Assembly: GCA_016194585.1 (NCBI GenBank)
Contig: JACQBG010000041.1
Span: 1-64,000 of the forward strand
Direction of reading: 5' to 3'
DNA from: Gemmatimonadota bacterium
Lineage (GTDB): Bacteria > Gemmatimonadota > Gemmatimonadetes > Gemmatimonadales > Gemmatimonadaceae
DNA length: 64,000 nt
The translations under genes were made by a program, and so were the position numbers. The notes below the pieces were generated by a model. That model did no database searches, was not told the DNA's origin, and saw nothing but the letters and a program-made list of their open reading frames with translations. Positions 39,201-48,326 of this stretch are shown here, piece by piece; within the stretch, counting starts at the first letter, position 1, and each line of letters begins with the position of its first letter.

Positions 39201-40028
39201 CTAGCGCGTCCAGATCACCACGGCGCCACAGGTGTTGCCGCCACGCTGGAACTCGGGCGGGACCGTGGCATTGCCGCCGTACACCTCGATCCCCGCGAGT
39301 TGCTTGGGATCGAGCGAGTTGAGGTCGAACAGCAGCTGGCCCGAGCGGCCGGTGAAGAGCGGGTTGCCGTCGAGGAACACGGCGGCGTAGCACATGTTGG
39401 CCGGCGCACCGCGATTCGCGTCGAACGGATCGAGTTGGAACACCCCTTCCACCGACTGCTGGCCGCGGGAACTTCCCGCCCACGCCGCCGTGGAGGTGTT
39501 CGAGCGGTACATCCGGATCGCGGGCACCACGGTCAGCACGTCGGCCATCGCGCGCCCGACGGCCTTGTCGAGGTCAGCGGTCGTCAGGAAGTGACCGAGC
39601 CCCTCGCCGCGGCGCTGCTCGAAGCCGGCGAGCTTGGCGGGAGTCGCCGACCCCTTCACGCTCACCCGGGGGAGCGGTTGCGCGGCTCGTACGAGGAGGA
39701 AGTCGGCCTCGATCGCGGTGCCGGGCATGAACTGGAAGGGCTGCGAGACGGGCTGGAAACCGACGCGTCGCACCATCACCAACTGGCGCCCGGCCGGGAT
39801 GCCATTGAGCTGGAACGTCCCCGTGGAGTCGCTGAGCACCGAGAGGCGCAGCTGCGGGATGACCACCTCGGCGCCGCGGATCGGGAGTTCGGCCGAATCG
39901 GTCAGCACGCGGCCGGTGATCGAGGCGAGGCGCGGCTGGGCCAGGGCGGGGAGGGCCCAGAACGCCAGCAGGAGGAGCGCTCTGCGCGTCGTCGCGCCGA
40001 AGGTCAGGTTCGCATCCCGGGAGTCCAT
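39201..40028 (-). CDS. Paralogue of the preceding barrel-less TonB-plug-like protein
   Basis: 275 residues from the ATG at 40028 (GTG at 40034 is an alternative). Signal peptide near 18-32 (LLLLAFWALPALAQ), then a regulatory-like domain (SITGRVLTDSAELPIRGAEVV, GTFQLNGIPAGRQLVMVRRVGF) and a plug-like domain ending QRGGNTCGAVVIWTR. It shares with its neighbour the order of domains, CYAAVFLDG and NTCGxxxxWT. The two lie 13 bases apart on the same strand and are probably co-transcribed; an AT-rich TATATA at 40036-40041 may be the -10 box. Confidence 0.7.
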   Translation of the reverse strand: MDSRDANLTFGATTRRALLLLAFWALPALAQPRLASITGRVLTDSAELPIRGAEVVIPQLRLSVLSDSTGTFQLNGIPAGRQLVMVRRVGFQPVSQPFQFMPGTAIEADFLLVRAAQPLPRVSVKGSATPAKLAGFEQRRGEGLGHFLTTADLDKAVGRAMADVLTVVPAIRMYRSNTSTAAWAGSSRGQQSVEGVFQLDPFDANRGAPANMCYAAVFLDGNPLFTGRSGQLLFDLNSLDPKQLAGIEVYGGNATVPPEFQRGGNTCGAVVIWTR

Positions 40029-40071
40029 ACACACATATATATCGCCCCGGTCGAGCTCCCGTCACAGCCGG

Positions 40072-40380
40072 TCAGGCGCCCGGGCCCAGGTAGATCCCGC
40101 TGCGGACATCCTTGGCGCCGGCGTTGACCCCGAGGCCCACGCTCAGGCCGAAGACCACGGCGGTGCCGCCGCCGACGAGCGAGCCGACGATCGGGATCCA
40201 ATGGATAAGGCCGATCACGGGCCACGCCACAACCAGCGCGACGACCCCGGCGACGATCGCCGCCGTCGGCTTGAGCGCGGCTTCGACGTAGCGCAGGCGC
40301 TCGCGTACGAAGCGGCGCGCCGTCCCATAACTGACCCAGGAGACCGCCAGTGTCGCGGCCAAGGCGAGGAGACCCCACAT
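40072..40380 (-). CDS. Small membrane protein of unknown function
   Basis: 102 residues: an N-terminal hydrophobic stretch (WGLLALAATLAVSWVSYG), a basic link (RRFVRERLRYVEAALK), two more hydrophobic segments (AAIVAGVVALVVAWPVIGLI, VGGGTAVVFGLSVGLGVNAG), end GIYLGPGA. I do not recognise a family. Separated by about 40 bases from the TonB-plug-like genes on the same strand. Confidence 0.55.
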   Translation of the reverse strand: MWGLLALAATLAVSWVSYGTARRFVRERLRYVEAALKPTAAIVAGVVALVVAWPVIGLIHWIPIVGSLVGGGTAVVFGLSVGLGVNAGAKDVRSGIYLGPGA

Positions 40381-40466
40381 AATCCCTCCGGTTATCTGAA
40401 CCTACGCGGCAGGGCGGCGAAGGGTTTCATTTGGCGCTGGCCGATGCGCCGGTGCAGCTTTCGTCC

Positions 40467-41003
40467 ATGCATCCACGACTCGTCGAGATCACCGGCTACC
40501 TCGCCACCGTCCGCGCCGACGTCACGCGCGAACTGGCGCCCTGCACCCCGGAGCAGCTCCACCGCACGTCCGGGACCAACCGCTGGTCGGCGGCGCAGGT
40601 CGTCGAGCACTTGGGCCGCGTCGAGGGATCGACCGCGAAACTCCTCGAAGGGCTCTTCGCGCGGGCCATGGAGGGGGGGGGCCTTCCGGAGGATCACGAG
40701 ACCTCGTCGCTGCTGGGCTCCCTCGACCGGTGGAACGTCACGAGCCGGCGGTCGCGCATCGAGGCGCCGGAGCGACTCGTGCCATCGCCGCGACCGGACT
40801 TCGCGGTGGCCTGGGCGTCGTTGCAGAAAGCGCGGGAACGCACGCTGGCGGTCGTGGCGAGCGTCGACGGGCGCGACCTCACGCGCGTGTCGTTCAAGCA
40901 CCCGGTGCTCGATGAGTTCAACGGCTACGAGTGGATCCTGTTCATCGGCCAGCACGAGGCGCGTCATCTCGACCAGATGAGGGAAGCGCTCCACGGGCGG
41001 TGA
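40467..41003 (+). CDS. DinB-like (DinB_2) metal-dependent protein
   Basis: 178 residues from the ATG at 40467. Four-helix DinB-like fold with the expected histidines: H48 in AAQVVEHLGRVE and GQHEARHLDQM near the C-terminus. Members bind a divalent metal; some transfer bacillithiol or mycothiol, others have unknown roles. Despite the name, there is no relation to DNA polymerase IV. A TTG at 40431 could extend the N-terminus. The 86 bases before it contain no clear signal. Confidence 0.8.
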   Translation: MHPRLVEITGYLATVRADVTRELAPCTPEQLHRTSGTNRWSAAQVVEHLGRVEGSTAKLLEGLFARAMEGGGLPEDHETSSLLGSLDRWNVTSRRSRIEAPERLVPSPRPDFAVAWASLQKARERTLAVVASVDGRDLTRVSFKHPVLDEFNGYEWILFIGQHEARHLDQMREALHGR

Positions 41004-41062
41004 GCCCCTCGACGTAAGGCGCCGCCCGGTGGCGGCGCTCACCGAGGTGGTATCTTTCGTTC

Positions 41063-43552
41063 ATGCCCCGCCCGGAACTCCTCGCCCCCGCCGGCTCGCT
41101 CGACGCCGTGCGTGCCGCCGTCGCCAACGGCGCGGACGCCGTGTACCTCGGCGTCGAGAAGTTCAATGCGCGCGACGAGGGTGCCCAGCTCTCGCTCGAC
41201 GACCTCGAACAGGCGTGCCTGATCGCCCATGAACGGGGCACCCGCGTCTATCTCACGCTGAACATCCTGGTCAAGCCGCACGAGATGAGCGACGCCCTCG
41301 CGCATCTCGGCGAGTGCATCGACCGTGGCATCGACGCCGCCATCGTGCAGGATCTCGGGCTCGTGCGCCTCATCCAGCAGGTGTATCCCGGGTTCGAGAT
41401 CCACGGGTCCACCCAGATGACGGTGCACGACGCCAGCGGCGCGCGCGTGATGCACCGCCTTGGCGTCGACCGCGTGGTGCTCGCGCGCGAGAACACCCTC
41501 GACGACATCCGGGAGATCCGTGCCGCGGTGCAGGGACTCGGTCTCGAGAGCTTCGTGCACGGCGCCCTCTGCATCTCCTACTCCGGGCAGTGCTTCATGT
41601 CCGGGATGATCTCCGAGCGCAGCGCCAACCGCGGTTCCTGCGCGCAGTCGTGCCGCAAGGACTACGTGCTGGCCGACGCGGAATCCCACGAGGAGCTGGA
41701 TCGCGGTTACCTCATCTCGGCGAAGGACCTCGGCGCCTGGTCGCACCTGCAGGAGATCGCCGACGCCGGCATCGGCTGCCTGAAGGTCGAGGGGCGCAAG
41801 AAGAAGCCGGAGTACGTCGCGACGGTCACCCGCACGTATCGCGAGTTCCTCGACCGCGTGGAGCGCGGCGTGTTCGAGGAACCGCCGGCCGGCGAGGTGG
41901 AGCCGCTCGTGCAGATCTTCAGCCGGGGATTCACGGGCGGGATGTACGGGGGGCGGGCGGGGCGCGAGTATATCACGCGCACGCAGCCCGACAACCATGG
42001 GCTCGACCTCGGCGTCGTGGTGGCGAACGAGAAGGGCGAGATCATCATCGATGTCCGCTCACCCGTGGCGGTGGGCGATGGGCTCGGTTTCGAACCGATG
42101 GGCGGCGGCAAGCCGGACGAGACGCGGGGCTTCGCGGTCAGCGCGATCCGCACGATCTCGGAGCGGCCGGGCGCCGTGCGGCAGGCGATCGGCGCCCGGG
42201 CGTTCGTGCCCGTCGGGTGGGCGGTGCGACGGACATCGGACGCGCAACTGCTCGACCGTGCACGGCGCAGCTTCGCCGCGCTGCAGGGGGAGACCCGCCG
42301 GCGGCGCACGGCGCTCGACGTGCGCCTGTTCGGCCACGCCGGAGCGCCGCTGAAGGCGGTGTTCCACGCCGACGGCGAGGAGGTGACCGTGGCCTCCGAG
42401 GTGTCGCTGGCGCCGGCGAGCAAGCGTTCGCTCGACGTCGGCGTGCTCCGCGAGCAACTCGGCCGGCTCGGCGAGACCCCGTTCGCCCTTGGCAATGTCG
42501 ACGCGGCCGGATTGGCGGCGGGGCTCTTCCTGCCGTTGAGCGAACTCAACCATCTGCGCCAGTCCGCGGTCGACGAGTTGGTGCTGCGCCGCGATTGGGC
42601 GCATCAGGCACTGATCGCGGAGCGCGCCGCGCGCATCGCCGCGCTGGTGGCGACTGCGCCACCGGCGAGCCCGGTGGCCGGGCGTGACGATCGATCGTTC
42701 ACGCTGAGCGCCGAGGTGTGGAATGAGAGCGACGCGCGCGCCGCGCTCGAGGCCGGAGCCGACGAGATCGTCTTCGATCCGTTCCTCCGCCATCCCGCGC
42801 CGCCGCGCGCTCGCGTGAAGGCGCTCGCGGACGAATGCCGCGCCCGCGGCGCCACGCTGCGCCTTCGCACGCCGACGATCGTGCGCCCCGAGGACCGCCG
42901 GCAGCTCAAGCCATGGCTCGAGCTCGGTCTGCCCATCCTCACCGGACATCTCGGGCTCGTCGCCGAGCTCTCGGAGCTCGGGATGGACGTCGCCGCCGAC
43001 TACGCCGTCAACTGCTTCAATCCGATCACGGCAGCGGAGCTCTTCGCGCTCGGCGCGCGACGCATCACGGCCTCGATCGAACTCACCGCGGACGAACTCG
43101 CCGCGCTCGTGGCGCCGTGGAACGGACGCGGGTTCGAGGCGTTCCTGTACGGCCGTCCGGAGGGGATGACGATCGAACACTGCGTGCTCTCGGCGGCGTT
43201 CGACCGCGAGGCGACCACGTGCCGCGATCTCTGCGTGCAGAAGCACCCGAACGTCGAACTCACCGACCCCTCGGGCTATGTCTTTCCCGTGGCGACCGAC
43301 AGCGCGTGCCGAAACCGCCTCCTGCACTCACGTCCGGTGGAGGGCGGCGAGTACGTGCCGCGTCTCTGGCGCGCTGGCGTTCGCGATTTCCGCCTCGTGT
43401 TCAACGTCGCCGGTGACCCCGTGGCCGACGTCGTGCGGGGCTACCGGGAGCTGATCGAGGCCGTCGCGCGAGGCGAGCGCGCCGACCCGGCCGCCGTCCG
43501 CGCCGCGGTGCACGGACGCTTCACGCGAGGCCACTTCGCGAGAGCGGTCTGA
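41063..43552 (+). CDS. U32-family protein, RlhA-like (DUF3656 C-terminal region)
   Basis: 829 residues. The N-terminal U32 domain (LLAPAGSLDAVRAAVANGADAVYLG, HGSTQMTVHD, ARENTLDDIREI) has the four conserved cysteines C170, C177, C193 and C197 (C-x6-C-x15-C-x3-C), like those binding [4Fe-4S] in E. coli RlhA and UbiU. The long C-terminal half (about 290-829) includes a DUF3656-like part. E. coli RlhA hydroxylates C2501 of 23S rRNA, so the likely role is rRNA modification, not protein digestion. The ATG follows a 59-base gap. Its end overlaps the convergent kinase gene by 32 bases. Confidence 0.85.
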   Translation: MPRPELLAPAGSLDAVRAAVANGADAVYLGVEKFNARDEGAQLSLDDLEQACLIAHERGTRVYLTLNILVKPHEMSDALAHLGECIDRGIDAAIVQDLGLVRLIQQVYPGFEIHGSTQMTVHDASGARVMHRLGVDRVVLARENTLDDIREIRAAVQGLGLESFVHGALCISYSGQCFMSGMISERSANRGSCAQSCRKDYVLADAESHEELDRGYLISAKDLGAWSHLQEIADAGIGCLKVEGRKKKPEYVATVTRTYREFLDRVERGVFEEPPAGEVEPLVQIFSRGFTGGMYGGRAGREYITRTQPDNHGLDLGVVVANEKGEIIIDVRSPVAVGDGLGFEPMGGGKPDETRGFAVSAIRTISERPGAVRQAIGARAFVPVGWAVRRTSDAQLLDRARRSFAALQGETRRRRTALDVRLFGHAGAPLKAVFHADGEEVTVASEVSLAPASKRSLDVGVLREQLGRLGETPFALGNVDAAGLAAGLFLPLSELNHLRQSAVDELVLRRDWAHQALIAERAARIAALVATAPPASPVAGRDDRSFTLSAEVWNESDARAALEAGADEIVFDPFLRHPAPPRARVKALADECRARGATLRLRTPTIVRPEDRRQLKPWLELGLPILTGHLGLVAELSELGMDVAADYAVNCFNPITAAELFALGARRITASIELTADELAALVAPWNGRGFEAFLYGRPEGMTIEHCVLSAAFDREATTCRDLCVQKHPNVELTDPSGYVFPVATDSACRNRLLHSRPVEGGEYVPRLWRAGVRDFRLVFNVAGDPVADVVRGYRELIEAVARGERADPAAVRAAVHGRFTRGHFARAV

Positions 43553-46070
43553 GCTCGAGCGGCGCGCGGTCGAGCGCGTCGCGCACGGCGGTCAGCAGTT
43601 CGGCGGCGGTGAACGGTTTGGCGACGAATCCGGCGTCGAGATCGGCGAGTTCACCGTGGTGGGCCTCCGCCGCGGCGTGACCTGACATCAGGACGATCCG
43701 CAGGTCGCCGCGCCGCGCGCGGAGTCGACGTGCCGCCTGCACCCCGTCCACGTGCGGCATCGCCAAGTCGGTGAGCAGCAGATGGATCGGACCCACGAAG
43801 GTCCTCGCCTGCGCGAGCGCGTCCTCACCGTTCGCGGCCACGAGCACGGCATACCCCTTCGACGAGAGGATGCGAGCCGCCGCCGCGCAGGCGGACGGAT
43901 CGTCTTCGGCGATGAGGATCGTCTCGGTGCCGCCTGGCGCGTCCGCGGAGGGCACCTCGACGACGGGCGCGTCGTCCCCCGCGTGATGCCGTGGGAGGAA
44001 CACCGTGCACGTCGTGCCGAGGTTAGTGACCGGCGACACCCAGAGGATACCGCGCGCCTGAGCGACGATGGCTCGCGCCACCTCGAGCGAGTCGCTCTCG
44101 CCGTCTGGGCCTTGAGGCATCGTGGCCGGGCCGCCCGCGCGGGTGCCGCGGCCGGCGATCGTGATCGTCACGTACTCGCCCGGCGATACCGGCACGCCAT
44201 CCCCGCGCAGGGGCACGACGGTCTGCAACGCGGACGTCTCCAGGGAGAGGATCCCTCCTCCCGCCAAGGAGGCGCGTTGGGCGAGCGCGAGGTCGACGAC
44301 CATCTGTTCGAATTGTCCGGCGTCCATCTGCACGGTCCAATCGAGCGCGTCGAGCCTCGTCGTGATGTGCACCTCTGCGCCGAGCGCTCGCTGCAGCAGC
44401 GGGTCGACCTCGGCGACGCGCGCGCCGGGGACGAACACCGTCAGCGCGTCCCCGTGGTCGCCGGCGAATCCCTGCAATCGACGCACGAGGCGGCGCCCCC
44501 GTTCGGCCGCGATGACGATCTCGGCGAGGTCGGTCGCCTTCGGGGCGCGCTCCCGAGCGAGCGACGCGTTGGCGAGGACCGTCGTGAGGACGTTGTTGAA
44601 GTCGTGGGCGATCCCGGTGACGAGCCGCCCGACGCTCGCGCCACGCTGCCGTCGGCGGAGCTCCGCTTCGATGGCGTGTCGCTCCGTCACGTCGCGAGCG
44701 TTGATCACGACGGTGGGCTCGCCGGAGGCGGTGAGCCCGGCGGTGCACACGCCGTCGAGCAGGCGCAGCCCACCCGCCCGGTGGCGGAAGCGGAAGCGCA
44801 GGGGCCTCGCGAGTGCCGGCCCTTCGCGCGAGCCGTGAAGGGCGCGGCGTACCTGCTCGGCGTCGTCGTCCGCGATGAACATGAGCACGCCGCGACCGGC
44901 CAGGTCGTCGGCCTTCCATCCCAGCAGGCGCTCGACCGACGGCGAGGCGAAGGAAACGCTGCCTTCGGCGGTGACGCGCAGGACGATGTCGGTCGCGTTG
45001 GCGTTCAGCGCGCGGAACTCCTCAGCGTTCGCGTGCAGCTTCTCGGCGAGACGGCGCACCTCGGTGACGTCGCGCCCGCTCGCCACGACGCCGACGACGA
45101 GGGAACCGTGCATCACCGGCGCGAGGGCGACCGCCTCGATGCGCGTGCTCCCCGAGGGTTCCACGACCACCGTGTCGAGTGTCAGGTGCTTGCCGGCGAG
45201 TGCTCCCTGATAGCGCGCCTCCCAGGCCGGACCGTCCTTGACCGGATAACATCGCTCGACGGCCTGGTCGAGTTCCGGAATACGCCCGGTGAGTTGTCGC
45301 ACGCGCGAGCGGAAGGTCTCGTTGCACGCGAGCAGCCGGAGATGCTGGTCGACCATGTGCAGGGCGTCGGTGCTGATCTCGAAGGCGGCCGAGAGTTCCG
45401 CGCGCGCGCGCGCAACCGCCGTCTCGGCCCGCTCGATCGCCCGTGCATGGTCGGGCGCCTGTGCCCGCTCGCGGTCGGCGGCGTCGAGGAATGAACCGGT
45501 GACCACGACGGAGAGCGCGAGCCCTCCCGCCACGGCGGCCACCCACGTCGTCGTCGAGGGCGTGAGCGCCGCCTCGACGGCTCCAGCGACGGCGCGCGCG
45601 ACGAGCAGCGACATGCCCCAGCCCAACACTCGTCGCCCGCTGCCGGCGCGAGACGCCGCGAAGCACTCGAGGGTCGACCACCCGGCCGTCGTCGCGAGGA
45701 CCGCGCTCCCGGCGAGCACCGCGGTCAAGCCACCGGTTCCCACCGGCAGCGCGGCGACGGCCGCAGCGCCGATCCCCCACAGCATGATCGTGCGCTGGAC
45801 CCGCGCGGAACGTCGTGCCCGGAACTCGAGCGATGACATCACCGCGCGCGCCACGAGCACGGACGCGACGACGCCACCCAGCGCGAGCGCGGCGCGCGCG
45901 ATCCAGTGGTCCCGGCCGGGCACGAACGCCGCGAGCGCCGCGTCTCCGCCCAACGCCGCGACCGCCCCGAGCCACGCCGTGCGCGGACGCGGGCCGTCAT
46001 GACGGCGCGCCGCCCACAGGGCGATCACGGCGAAGAGTGCGCTGAGCGGTTCGAGGAGTAAGAAGGACAC
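43521..46070 (-). CDS. Hybrid histidine kinase with degenerate ATP-binding domain
   Basis: 849 residues. Membrane region (about 1-195, roughly six to seven segments), two PAS domains (about 228-335 and 345-465), a dimerisation domain with H489 in GIAHDFNNVLTT, then an ATPase-like domain and a receiver. The ATPase domain is abnormal: the usual N-box (NLAxNARDAM-like) reads VVDLALAQRASL, the G1-box DxGxG is replaced by AGRGTRAGG, and the G2-box GLGL is absent. The receiver looks intact: D722-D724 region, D768 in LLTDLAMPHVDG, K818 in VAKPF. It may accept phosphate from another kinase. Start is GTG. Confidence 0.85.
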   Translation of the reverse strand: MSFLLLEPLSALFAVIALWAARRHDGPRPRTAWLGAVAALGGDAALAAFVPGRDHWIARAALALGGVVASVLVARAVMSSLEFRARRSARVQRTIMLWGIGAAAVAALPVGTGGLTAVLAGSAVLATTAGWSTLECFAASRAGSGRRVLGWGMSLLVARAVAGAVEAALTPSTTTWVAAVAGGLALSVVVTGSFLDAADRERAQAPDHARAIERAETAVARARAELSAAFEISTDALHMVDQHLRLLACNETFRSRVRQLTGRIPELDQAVERCYPVKDGPAWEARYQGALAGKHLTLDTVVVEPSGSTRIEAVALAPVMHGSLVVGVVASGRDVTEVRRLAEKLHANAEEFRALNANATDIVLRVTAEGSVSFASPSVERLLGWKADDLAGRGVLMFIADDDAEQVRRALHGSREGPALARPLRFRFRHRAGGLRLLDGVCTAGLTASGEPTVVINARDVTERHAIEAELRRRQRGASVGRLVTGIAHDFNNVLTTVLANASLARERAPKATDLAEIVIAAERGRRLVRRLQGFAGDHGDALTVFVPGARVAEVDPLLQRALGAEVHITTRLDALDWTVQMDAGQFEQMVVDLALAQRASLAGGGILSLETSALQTVVPLRGDGVPVSPGEYVTITIAGRGTRAGGPATMPQGPDGESDSLEVARAIVAQARGILWVSPVTNLGTTCTVFLPRHHAGDDAPVVEVPSADAPGGTETILIAEDDPSACAAAARILSSKGYAVLVAANGEDALAQARTFVGPIHLLLTDLAMPHVDGVQAARRLRARRGDLRIVLMSGHAAAEAHHGELADLDAGFVAKPFTAAELLTAVRDALDRAPLELRPLSRSGLA

Positions 46071-46218
46071 GGGTGCGGAGACGTTGCGGGACGTGACCCG
46101 CGGTGAACGGAGCGATCACCCAGAGTATCGGCCGTGGTGCGCACGCATTGAAACGGTCGGCGCCGACACGCAACGTGCGGTGGTGCCGCCGGTCGCGGTC
46201 CGTTGGGTATTCTTCCCT

Positions 46219-48249
46219 GTGACCACCGATGCCCTCGACCGCGCGCGCGCCCTGCTCGAATCCAGATTCGGGCACGCCGCGTTCCGCCCAGGGCAGGAGC
46301 GCGCGGTGGCGTCGATCCTCGAAGGCCGCGACACGCTCGTCATCCTGCCCACCGGCGGCGGCAAGTCGCTCTGTTACCAGGTCCCGGCGCTCGTGCTCGA
46401 CGGCCTCACCGTCGTGCTCTCGCCGCTCATCTCCCTGATGAAGGACCAGGTCGACCAGCTCACCGCGCGCGGGATCCCGGCGACTTTCATCAACAGCTCG
46501 CTGGGGGCGGCAGAGATCTCGAACCGCCTCGGCCAGGTGACGCGCGGCGAGATCAAGCTGCTGTACGTGGCGCCGGAGCGGTTCGATGCCGGCGGGGCCG
46601 GCGATCGCATCGCGGCGGCCGGCGTCTCGCTCCTCGCCGTCGACGAGGCCCACTGCATCAGCGAATGGGGACACGACTTCCGGCCGAGCTACCGTCGCGT
46701 GCGCGAGATCCGCGAGCGGCTCGGTGCGCCGCCGACCGTCGCCCTCACCGCGACGGCGACCCCCGAGGTGCGCCGCGACATCGCCCACTCGCTCGGACTG
46801 CGCGAGCCGGAGGTGATCGTCACGGGGTTCGACCGGCCCAACCTGCGCTGGCACGTCATCCGCACCAAGAACGACGCGGAGAAGGACGGCACGCTCGCCC
46901 ATCTGCTGGAACGCCACGTGGGCGCCGCCATCGTCTACGCCTCGACGCGAAAGACGGTCGACCGCGTGGCGGCACGCCTGGGCCGCGCCGGGCTGCGCGC
47001 GGCCGCGTACCACGCCGGACTCGACGACGAACACCGGCGTGACGTGCAGGAGTCGTTCATGCGCGGCGACGTGCGCGTGATCGTCGCGACGAACGCCTTC
47101 GGCATGGGGATCGACAAGCGCGACGTCCGCCTCGTCGTGCATCACGCGATGCCCGGCTCGCTCGAGGCCTACTACCAGGAGGCCGGGCGCGCCGGACGCG
47201 ACGGCGCCACCGCCGATTGCGTGCTCCTGCACGCCTTTCAGGACCGGTTCACGCACGAGTTCTTCATCCGCGGGGCGCATCCCGAGCGGAGCGTCGTCGA
47301 GGCGGTGTATGCCGCCGCGTGCCGGAGGGCCGACGCCGACGGCCTCGTCGACGGCGACGTCGCGGCGCTCGCGGCGTCGGCCGCCGGCAAGGTCTCCGAC
47401 CGCGAAGCCGACTCGGCCGTCCGCATCCTCGTCACCGCGGGCGCCATGCATCACGGCGTCGGCTCCACCTCGGCGGCACGCGTGCGGCTGCTGGCGACGC
47501 CGGACCGCATCAAGCAGGAACTCGGCGGCGAGGAGAACATCGAGCGCGACCTGCTGCGAGCACTCTGGCGGCAGAGTCGCGGCGGCGTCGCCGATGGCGC
47601 GATCGTCGACCTCGGTGCGCTCCCCCCGGGACTCGGAGATCCGTTCGCCCTCACCGAGCGGCTCGACGCGCTCGAGCAGCGGCAGTTCCTCGTCTGGAGC
47701 CGGGTGGGCGAGGGGCTCGTCGTCACCGACCAGAAGGCGCCGCTCACGCGATGGAGCATCGACTGGGCGTCGCTCGATCGGCGGCGACAGTCGGAGCTCG
47801 CGCAGCTCGAGGTCATGCAGAAGTACGCCTACACCGAGCGGTGCCGGCGCAGCTACGTGCTCCGGCACTTCGGCGACCCCGCCGCGACCCCCACGTGCGC
47901 CCAGTGCGACAACTGCCTGCACCTCGCCCACGAAGCCGTGCGTGACGAGCCCGCCTCGGGCACCGCGGCCAAGCCGCGAAAGAAGGCGCCGACCCGGTCG
48001 AAGGCCGACGACGACGCCCCGCTCGACGACGCGGCGCAGTCGTTGCTCGACCGCCTGCGGGCACTTCGCTCCGAGCTCGCGCGTTCAGGCAGCGTGCCCG
48101 CGTACGTCGTCTTCCCCGACCGCACGTTGCGAGCGATGGCGCTCGCGCGCCCCCGCACGCCGGGCGCGCTCGCCGACCTCCACGGCGTCGGGCCGGCGAA
48201 GATGGAGAAGTTCGGCGAAGCGTTCCTGTCGGTGATCCGCGAAGGGTGA
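46219..48249 (+). CDS. recQ: ATP-dependent DNA helicase RecQ
   Basis: 676 residues from the GTG at 46219. Walker A in ILPTGGGKSLCYQVPAL, DEAHCISEWGHDFRP (Walker B and RecQ loop), ALTATATPEV, NAFGMGIDKRDVRLVVHH and QEAGRAGRDGATADC. The zinc-binding cysteines lie in CRRSYVLRHFGD...CAQCDNC; a winged helix is before about 600 and an HRDC domain occupies about 595-676 (LHGVGPAKMEKFGEAFL). RecQ unwinds recombination intermediates and stalled forks. Upstream 148 bases to the divergent kinase hold no clear promoter. Confidence 0.95.
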   Translation: MTTDALDRARALLESRFGHAAFRPGQERAVASILEGRDTLVILPTGGGKSLCYQVPALVLDGLTVVLSPLISLMKDQVDQLTARGIPATFINSSLGAAEISNRLGQVTRGEIKLLYVAPERFDAGGAGDRIAAAGVSLLAVDEAHCISEWGHDFRPSYRRVREIRERLGAPPTVALTATATPEVRRDIAHSLGLREPEVIVTGFDRPNLRWHVIRTKNDAEKDGTLAHLLERHVGAAIVYASTRKTVDRVAARLGRAGLRAAAYHAGLDDEHRRDVQESFMRGDVRVIVATNAFGMGIDKRDVRLVVHHAMPGSLEAYYQEAGRAGRDGATADCVLLHAFQDRFTHEFFIRGAHPERSVVEAVYAAACRRADADGLVDGDVAALAASAAGKVSDREADSAVRILVTAGAMHHGVGSTSAARVRLLATPDRIKQELGGEENIERDLLRALWRQSRGGVADGAIVDLGALPPGLGDPFALTERLDALEQRQFLVWSRVGEGLVVTDQKAPLTRWSIDWASLDRRRQSELAQLEVMQKYAYTERCRRSYVLRHFGDPAATPTCAQCDNCLHLAHEAVRDEPASGTAAKPRKKAPTRSKADDDAPLDDAAQSLLDRLRALRSELARSGSVPAYVVFPDRTLRAMALARPRTPGALADLHGVGPAKMEKFGEAFLSVIREG

Positions 48250-48326
48250 ACGAGCACGCCCTCGCGCGCGTTCTACAACGGCGCTCCCATACACCTATCC
48301 AGCGGCACTGAGGCATATTTCACGTC

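Noticed and set aside
40467-41003. DNA polymerase IV (dinB)
   Set aside because: The name clash only; there are no polymerase motifs, and the metal-binding histidines fit the DinB_2 fold.
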